Part shown: in pieces, positions 59,032 to 64,000 of the stretch
How the letters are laid out: each line of letters opens with the position of its first letter
Position numbering within the stretch: position 1 is the first letter of the stretch
NCBI GenBank assembly: GCA_017447185.1
Contig: JAFSOC010000013.1
Location: 1 to 64,000 of the forward strand
Length of the DNA: 64,000 nucleotides
Source of the DNA: Clostridia bacterium
Lineage (GTDB): Bacteria > Bacillota > Clostridia > Christensenellales > Aristaeellaceae
Reading direction: 5' to 3'
Notes under the pieces: model-generated
The model's input: only the letters and a program-made list of their open reading frames with translations
What the model was told of the DNA's origin: nothing
Database searches by the model: none
Made by a program: the position numbers and the translations under genes

Positions 59032-60864
59032 TTAATTCCCGCGCTCCAGGAGATTGACCAGGTACAGGAACTCTTCCTTGTAGCTGTCGCCCTTCACGCT
59101 TTCGCAGTCCCGCAGCAGCTCCAGGGCGCTGTCATACGTAGCGGTTCCCTTCCACTCGCTGTCCCGCAGGATCATGCCGATTTCAGTTACGGCCGCCGCG
59201 AACTTCATGTTGTCGCTGAGGGTTTCCGCGGGGGTCTTGTCCACCTTGTATTCGTACAGTTTGCTTTCCGTGCCTTCGGGCTCCTTGGCGCGGATGGCAA
59301 CGGTCAGCAGTTCCCCTGTCGGGTCTCCCGCGCCGGTCTGGTAACGGGTTTCCGCCGCGCCGAAGTCAAACTCAGAATCCATCGGAACGATCTCGTACAG
59401 TGCGGTCATCCGGTGGCCGCTGCCGATCTCGCCGCCGTCCTTCGTGTCGTCCGCGAAATCTTCCGCCGCCAGCAGCCGGTCTTCATAGCCGATCAGCCGG
59501 TAACCCTTCACATACGCCGGGTTGAAGTCCACCTGGATCTTCACGTCCTTCGCCACGGTGATGAAGGTTCCGCCGCCTTCGGTCACCAGGGCCTTGCGGG
59601 CCTCATGGATCGTGTCCACGTACCAGCAGTTGCCGTTGCCGTAGTCCGCCAGGGCTTCCATCTTGTTGTCCTTGTAGTTGCCCATGCCCACACCGAGGCA
59701 GGTCAGGCTGATGCCGCTCTTCCGCTTTTCTTCCACCATCTTCACCAGGTCGCCTTCACTGGTGACGCCCACGTTCAGGTCGCCGTCGGTGGCCAGCAGG
59801 ATCCGGTTCACGCCGCCTTCCACAAAGTACTTCTCAGCGATTTCATAGGCCCGGGTAATCCCGGCGGAACCGTTGGTGGCGCCGCCCGCCTCCAGTTCGG
59901 ATACCGCTTCCATGATTTCCGTCTTGCCTTTTCCCGCTACCTGCACGCCTTCCAGCACCACCCGGTCCTGGCTGGCATAGGCCACGATGGATACGGTGTC
60001 TTCCGGCCGCAGCTCTTCCAGCAGCATCAGGAAGGCACGCTTCACCAGGTCCAGCCGGTCCGCACCGTACATGCTTCCGGAGGTATCGATCAGGAACACC
60101 AGGTTGTGTCCGGGCAGGTTATCCATTTCCGCGGTTTTCGCCTGCAGGCCGATCTGCAGCAGCTTCGTCTGGCTGTTCCAGGGGCAGTCCGCGTATTCGA
60201 TGGTCACGCCAAAGGGATCGCTGCCTTCCGGCTGTTTGTAGTCATAGTGGAAATAGTTCAGCATTTCCTCGATCCGTACACTGTCCGCGGGAATCCTTTC
60301 CCCGTTCAGGATCCGGCGCCGCAGCTGGGCGTAGGAGGAGGTGTCTACATCCGCCGCGAAGGTGGACAGCGGAGAGGTCAGCGTGCTCAGGAAACGGTTG
60401 CTGTCAAAATGGCTGTACTCATCCGTATTGAATTCCGGCCAGTCACCCATGCTGTTTGCCGCGTAGGTTTTGGCCATGCCGCCGCCCATCACCATGCTGC
60501 TGTCGTAATACATCGCCGCAGCTTCCATTACGCCTTCTTCATAATCCACTTCGTAAGTCCAGTAGTCTCCCGCATGCTTCGTGGATGCTTCCAGGATTCC
60601 GCGGGTGACGTTGTCCACCATGCCGGTGACCAGCAGTCCGTTGACCCGCTGGAAAAACCTGACCGCTTCCTCGGTGGCCTCATCGAAGATCCCGGTTGCT
60701 TCTCCCTGCAGGAATTCCAGTTCAATCAGTTTCTCCTGGATCCGGGTCACTTCTTCTCCCCGGTCCCCCGGCCGGAGGATTCCGTCGTCCGCCAGGGCAG
60801 TCGCTGCCGCCATCGACAGCAGCATGATCAGTGCTGTCAACATTGCAATCCATTTCTTCATCAT
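59032..60864 (-). CDS. Secreted VWA protein with peptidoglycan-binding domain
   Basis: A 610-residue protein with signal peptide (IAMLTALIMLLSMAAATALA). A PG_binding_1 domain (LRPGDRGEEVTRIQEKLIEL, FDEATEEAVRFFQ) is followed by a YfbK-like VWA region: FAADVDTSSYAQLRRR, then the MIDAS site FLIDTSGSMYGADRL, ATDGDLNVG, and the DUF3520-type C terminus. It could tie a metal-dependent adhesion domain to peptidoglycan. Two ATGs are adjacent. The first is used, with AAGGGG upstream. ECF-type promoter upstream. Confidence 0.85.
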   Translation of the reverse strand: MMKKWIAMLTALIMLLSMAAATALADDGILRPGDRGEEVTRIQEKLIELEFLQGEATGIFDEATEEAVRFFQRVNGLLVTGMVDNVTRGILEASTKHAGDYWTYEVDYEEGVMEAAAMYYDSSMVMGGGMAKTYAANSMGDWPEFNTDEYSHFDSNRFLSTLTSPLSTFAADVDTSSYAQLRRRILNGERIPADSVRIEEMLNYFHYDYKQPEGSDPFGVTIEYADCPWNSQTKLLQIGLQAKTAEMDNLPGHNLVFLIDTSGSMYGADRLDLVKRAFLMLLEELRPEDTVSIVAYASQDRVVLEGVQVAGKGKTEIMEAVSELEAGGATNGSAGITRAYEIAEKYFVEGGVNRILLATDGDLNVGVTSEGDLVKMVEEKRKSGISLTCLGVGMGNYKDNKMEALADYGNGNCWYVDTIHEARKALVTEGGGTFITVAKDVKIQVDFNPAYVKGYRLIGYEDRLLAAEDFADDTKDGGEIGSGHRMTALYEIVPMDSEFDFGAAETRYQTGAGDPTGELLTVAIRAKEPEGTESKLYEYKVDKTPAETLSDNMKFAAAVTEIGMILRDSEWKGTATYDSALELLRDCESVKGDSYKEEFLYLVNLLERGN

Positions 60865-60913
60865 GGTTTTTCTTCCCCTTTCATGTCCCGGTTCTTCCGG
60901 TCTCACCCTGTCA

Positions 60914-60938
60914 GACGCAGACCGGCGGGAAAAGTTCC
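60914..60938 (-). promoter_or_regulatory. ECF-type promoter of the VWA gene
   Basis: GGAAC, 16 nt, CGTC on the minus strand (plus: GACG 60914-60917, GTTCC 60934-60938), followed by TGACAG. The same 16-nt spacing occurs at the SIMPL and ECF sigma genes. Confidence 0.7.
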
Positions 60939-60946
60939 CGCCGGTC
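60920..60946 (-). terminator. Hairpin between GH36 and VWA genes
   Basis: GACCGGCGGGAA and TTCCCGCCGGTC pair (loop AAG). It overlaps the ECF promoter. With no T-tract on the minus strand, it may be a weak terminator or a regulatory structure. Confidence 0.4.
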
Positions 60947-60969
60947 TCAAAAATTATATATAATTTTTT

Positions 60970-63033
60970 TCAGCTTTGTCCCAGATGGACCGCCACTGCC
61001 TCGAAAGGCGCCGTCAGCCGGACGGTAAGCACGCCGTCTTCCAGTGCGGTTTCGTTTCCTTCCGAGCACATGACCCGCAGGATCCGGTCCGCCTTTACCG
61101 GCAGCCGGATCTCCCCCGGGAATTCACCGCCGAAGGTATGGATCACCGCCAGGGTTTCCGCCCCGGCCGTCCGGACCACCGCCTGCCATCCCTCAGGATG
61201 CCGCCAGCTGTCCCCCATTTCCCCGAAGAAGGCGCTCCGGCCGTCCCGGATGATCCGACGGACCTGCCGGTAGAAATCCGTTCCCTCCTCCACCTTCTTC
61301 CACTGCTCCTCCGACAGGCGGGTCACATCGCCGGAGAGGCACATGACACCTAGGAACGTATTGATCAGCGAATAGTTGATCCGGCGGATGCTGTCGGATG
61401 CCTGCAGCACCGCCCAGATCTGGCTCTGGGCCGGCAGGATCACCCGGTGGAGCGCTGCGGCGATCACCGGGATCTCCGGGCACTCATGGGCATCCGAGAA
61501 GGAAGCCATGTCCGACACTGCCATCAGGGAGGGCTCCAGCCGGTGACCGCCGGAAGAGCAGTTTTCGATGGTGAGTCCCGGAACCGCCTCCCGCAGTTCC
61601 CGGAAAAACCGCAGGGTGCCCTGCATGTTCCTCCGGAGTCCTTCGCCGATGCTGTCCGGATCGTCGCAGCCCATTCCGATGCAGTCGTTGTAATCGATCT
61701 TGATGTATTCAAACCCGCAGCGCTTCAACAGGCCCGCCACCCGCTCCCGCAGGTAGGCGTGTACCTCTTCCTTCCGCAGGTCCAGGAAGCGCCGGCCGTC
61801 CGTATCGATCACCCGGCCGTCCCGCTTCAGCAGCAGGTCCTCCCGGCGGAACAGGTCCGAGCCCGGCGCGCAGGTTTCCGGTTCAAACCAGAGTCCAGGC
61901 TTCATACCGTGGGCGCGGATCATGTCCGCCGTCGCCTTCAGGCCTTCCGGGAACATCTCCTTCTCCTCCGGAATCCAGTCCCCGCCGCAGTCGGACCAGC
62001 CTTCCCCCGGTTTCCGGTACCAGCCGGCGTCAATCACCAGGAATTCCATTCCCCTGCCGTCCAGGCATTCCGCAATGCGTTTCAGGTTTGCGTGGGTGGG
62101 ATTGCCCCAGGTGGTGCAGTATTCATTGAACATCACCGGAAGCTCCGCCTCCGGCTGCGGCATGTTCCGCCGCTGCACCGTCAGCAGCCGCTGGGAAACC
62201 GCGTCCACACCGCCCATGCCGGCGGTCAGGAAGGCCTCCGGCGTTTCAAAGCGTTCCCCGGGCCGTACGGTCTTCATCCAGTGGCCGAAATCACCGTCCG
62301 CCAGGGACGCCATCATGTTCAGGCAGTCGTCCTTCCGGCGGATCTCCATCTGCCAGGAGGAGGGGCAGGCCAGCTGCATCGCCCAGGTGACTCCCGCCTT
62401 CCGGTCTTCCAGTGCCGCGAAGGGGAACCAGCCCTTGACAGGCATGGAGCCCGTCTGGCCGTACTTGCACAGCCGCAGGGCATGGCCGGTCCAGGATCTT
62501 TCCAGCATGGCTTCTTCAATGCTCTCGGTCTGCAGGCGCCCTTCCGCGCTCCACATGCTGCGGATCCGGTGGAGATAAAGCGCGCCGGCCGCGTCTCCCT
62601 CCGTGAACGGGGTAATGCCGCTCAGGTTTACGCTGGAGAGCAGGTCCAGCATCACCGGTTTCTCTCCCCGGTTTTCAAAGACGCAGGCAACGGTCACCGC
62701 CTCCAGGCCTTCCGCCCAGGACACCCGGTGGTGCACGGTCCGCCCGTTCCCGTCCGCAACGGTGGTTGTGACGGTATTCCCTTCCCGTTCCTGTGAAACA
62801 AACTTCATCGCACCGCTGGCCGTTGTCCCCGCCAGCGTGCTCCCGTTTCCGTATCCGTTGGGAAACTGATCTCCCCGCGCATGGAGCTGCACCAGCGATT
62901 CCGGCCGGTACTCCTTTTCCGGGACCCGGCCCTCCATCTCCGCGGGAACCAGCATCATGCTCATGCATCCCGAATCATCCAGGTCATAGGCCAGCAGCAT
63001 ATCCCCGAATGTATATTCACTGTAGTGCTTCAC
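60970..63033 (-). CDS. GH36 alpha-galactosidase
   Basis: A 687-residue glycoside hydrolase: beta-sandwich N terminus, then a TIM barrel with IDAGWYR, GLWFEPE, YIKIDYND (nucleophile Asp), ENCSSGGHR and FSDAHECPEI (acid/base Asp). It cleaves alpha-galactosides such as raffinose family sugars. GTG start at 63033 has AAGGAGG 9 nt upstream. No signal peptide, so it acts in the cytosol. It follows the GH31 gene by 14 nt. Confidence 0.9.
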   Translation of the reverse strand: MKHYSEYTFGDMLLAYDLDDSGCMSMMLVPAEMEGRVPEKEYRPESLVQLHARGDQFPNGYGNGSTLAGTTASGAMKFVSQEREGNTVTTTVADGNGRTVHHRVSWAEGLEAVTVACVFENRGEKPVMLDLLSSVNLSGITPFTEGDAAGALYLHRIRSMWSAEGRLQTESIEEAMLERSWTGHALRLCKYGQTGSMPVKGWFPFAALEDRKAGVTWAMQLACPSSWQMEIRRKDDCLNMMASLADGDFGHWMKTVRPGERFETPEAFLTAGMGGVDAVSQRLLTVQRRNMPQPEAELPVMFNEYCTTWGNPTHANLKRIAECLDGRGMEFLVIDAGWYRKPGEGWSDCGGDWIPEEKEMFPEGLKATADMIRAHGMKPGLWFEPETCAPGSDLFRREDLLLKRDGRVIDTDGRRFLDLRKEEVHAYLRERVAGLLKRCGFEYIKIDYNDCIGMGCDDPDSIGEGLRRNMQGTLRFFRELREAVPGLTIENCSSGGHRLEPSLMAVSDMASFSDAHECPEIPVIAAALHRVILPAQSQIWAVLQASDSIRRINYSLINTFLGVMCLSGDVTRLSEEQWKKVEEGTDFYRQVRRIIRDGRSAFFGEMGDSWRHPEGWQAVVRTAGAETLAVIHTFGGEFPGEIRLPVKADRILRVMCSEGNETALEDGVLTVRLTAPFEAVAVHLGQS

Positions 63034-63047
63034 CGCAGTTTTCCTCC

Positions 63048-64000
63048 TTACTCCAGGGGAATCCGTATCTCCCCGCCGTCGTACTCCGCCCTCCGGACAC
63101 AACTGCTGCCGTCCTTCCGGATAAACCGGACCGTAAGGCTCCCGGCCTCAGGCCGTTTGCCCCTGCTCCGCCCAAGGGTCAGCGCAGCTTCTGCATCGCA
63201 GTATTGCATGGGGATCACCGTTCCCTCCCCGTATCCGTCTCCTGCATCATTATAGAAAAGGAATGTCCTGTCCGCCCCCTCGAACACCCGGATTTCCGAT
63301 GGCAGGAAGGGCATCTCCGCCGTGGATCCGGCGGGCTCCGCCACCGGCAGGATGCTTCCCGCCCGGACCAGCACCGGGAAACGGTCCAGGGGCGTCTCCA
63401 TCTCCACGGCCTGCCCGCCTTCCAGGTACAGTCCGGTATACAGGTCATACCAGCCGCCGGGAGGAAGCTGCACTTCTGTCTGCCCTCCGCCTTCCGCCAG
63501 CGGGCGGGTCACCGGCTTCACCAGCAGCGCGTCCCCCAGCATATACTGGTCTCCTGCAGAATAAAGTTCCGGCACTTCCGGGAACACAGTCATCATGGCC
63601 CGGATCATGGGCAATCCTTCCCGGCAGGCCTGCGCCGCCGTGGAATACAGATAAGGCATCAGCCGGTACCGTTCTTCGATGCAGTTCCGGATGCAGGCAT
63701 ATTCCGGGCTCTCCTCCCCGCCGAACTGCCAGGGTTCCCGGGGCGTATCCGTGCCGTGGGAGCGAAACACCGGCAGCATGGATCCGAACTGGAACCAGCG
63801 GATATACAGTTCCCGGTAGCGGGGATCCCTGACACCCTCCGGATAGTCGCCACTCCAGAACCAGGGCTCCTGCTTCCCGGTGAAAAACGCCCCGATGTCC
63901 AGCGTCCACCAGCAGATCCCGCTGCAGGCACTGCGGACCGCCTCCGTCACCTGTCTTTGCAGCATCTCCCACCGGGCCGCTGTATCCCCGGACCAGAGGA
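63048..64000 (-). CDS. GH31 alpha-glycosidase, C-terminal part
   Basis: The start lies outside the window. The visible 317 residues begin with WSGDTAARWEML (the acid/base Asp of family 31), then CWWTLDIGAFFTGKQEPWFW, WFQFGSMLPVFRSHGTDTPR and the distal beta domains. Family 31 contains alpha-glucosidases, alpha-xylosidases and related enzymes. Specificity cannot be read from this half. It precedes the GH36 gene in the operon. Confidence 0.85.
   Translation of the reverse strand, partial: LWSGDTAARWEMLQRQVTEAVRSACSGICWWTLDIGAFFTGKQEPWFWSGDYPEGVRDPRYRELYIRWFQFGSMLPVFRSHGTDTPREPWQFGGEESPEYACIRNCIEERYRLMPYLYSTAAQACREGLPMIRAMMTVFPEVPELYSAGDQYMLGDALLVKPVTRPLAEGGGQTEVQLPPGGWYDLYTGLYLEGGQAVEMETPLDRFPVLVRAGSILPVAEPAGSTAEMPFLPSEIRVFEGADRTFLFYNDAGDGYGEGTVIPMQYCDAEAALTLGRSRGKRPEAGSLTVRFIRKDGSSCVRRAEYDGGEIRIPLE

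Overview
The window is bacterial, from a Gram-positive anaerobe of class Clostridia. Evidence: the co-directional tig-clpP-clpX-lon-engB operon, a dcw cluster headed by mraZ, MurE with the DNPR motif of meso-diaminopimelate ligases, a purF of the Fe-S type, strong AGGAGG ribosome sites and TTGACA/TATAAT promoters. G+C is about 60% in the core genes. Gut or rumen Christensenellales-like Clostridia fit best, but a genus cannot be fixed from sequence alone.

Region 1 (1 to about 7850) is the right end of an integrated phage-related element, visibly richer in A+T. Nearly all genes read leftward from a promoter beside a tRNA 3'-end fragment (putative attR, 7819-7850): small phage proteins, a tail assembly chaperone with an A7 -1 frameshift extension, a tape-measure protein, coiled-coil and Lys/Ala-rich small proteins, a PLD-like protein, a P27-like protein, and two sigma-type regulators. 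No head, portal, large terminase or tail-fibre gene is present in the window. At its left lies a non-coding cis region with 9-bp CTACTCT repeats and A-tracts phased at exactly 10 bp.

Region 2 (7.9-23.1 kb) is chromosomal: a DegV protein, PAP2 phosphatase, sirtuin, purF (with a terminator in its leader), a PfkB kinase, a two-domain PPK2 polyphosphate phosphotransferase, two secreted proteins (one SIMPL), an Lrp/AsnC regulator coupled to an aminotransferase, CapA-like protein, an orphan phosphonopyruvate-decarboxylase-like enzyme, an unknown protein and a phosphohexomutase.

Region 3 (23.1-28.9 kb) is a four-gene operon (membrane protein, K+-channel-like protein, S41-like secreted protein, PAP2-like protein) bracketed by inverted copies of a roughly 50-nt hairpin, one of which is the end of a decayed IS1182-like element.

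Region 4 (28.9-34.3 kb) holds a zinc-ribbon protein, a small double-glycine-leader LysM peptide, an NlpC/P60-like secreted protein, a phosphodiesterase, an SRAP protein, and an ECF sigma / anti-sigma / DUF4097 operon. Three promoters in the window (this sigma operon, the SIMPL gene and the VWA gene) share (G)NAAC-N16-CGTCT and probably form an ECF regulon.

Region 5 (34.3-52.4 kb) is the essential core on the minus strand: a shortened dcw cluster (mraZ-ftsL-murE-mraY-murD-ftsQ-ftsA-ftsZ, lacking rsmH, a PBP gene, murF, murG, murC and ftsW), a phosphoesterase, a zinc-ribbon protein, the tig-clpP-clpX-lon-engB proteostasis operon and purC.

Region 6 (52.5-64 kb) holds a cytosolic ParB-like/BMP fusion, a phosphoesterase, a membrane GGDEF-PAS-GGDEF-EAL protein, a PHP phosphoesterase, a secreted peptidoglycan-binding/VWA protein, and the end of a glycoside-utilisation operon (GH31 then GH36).
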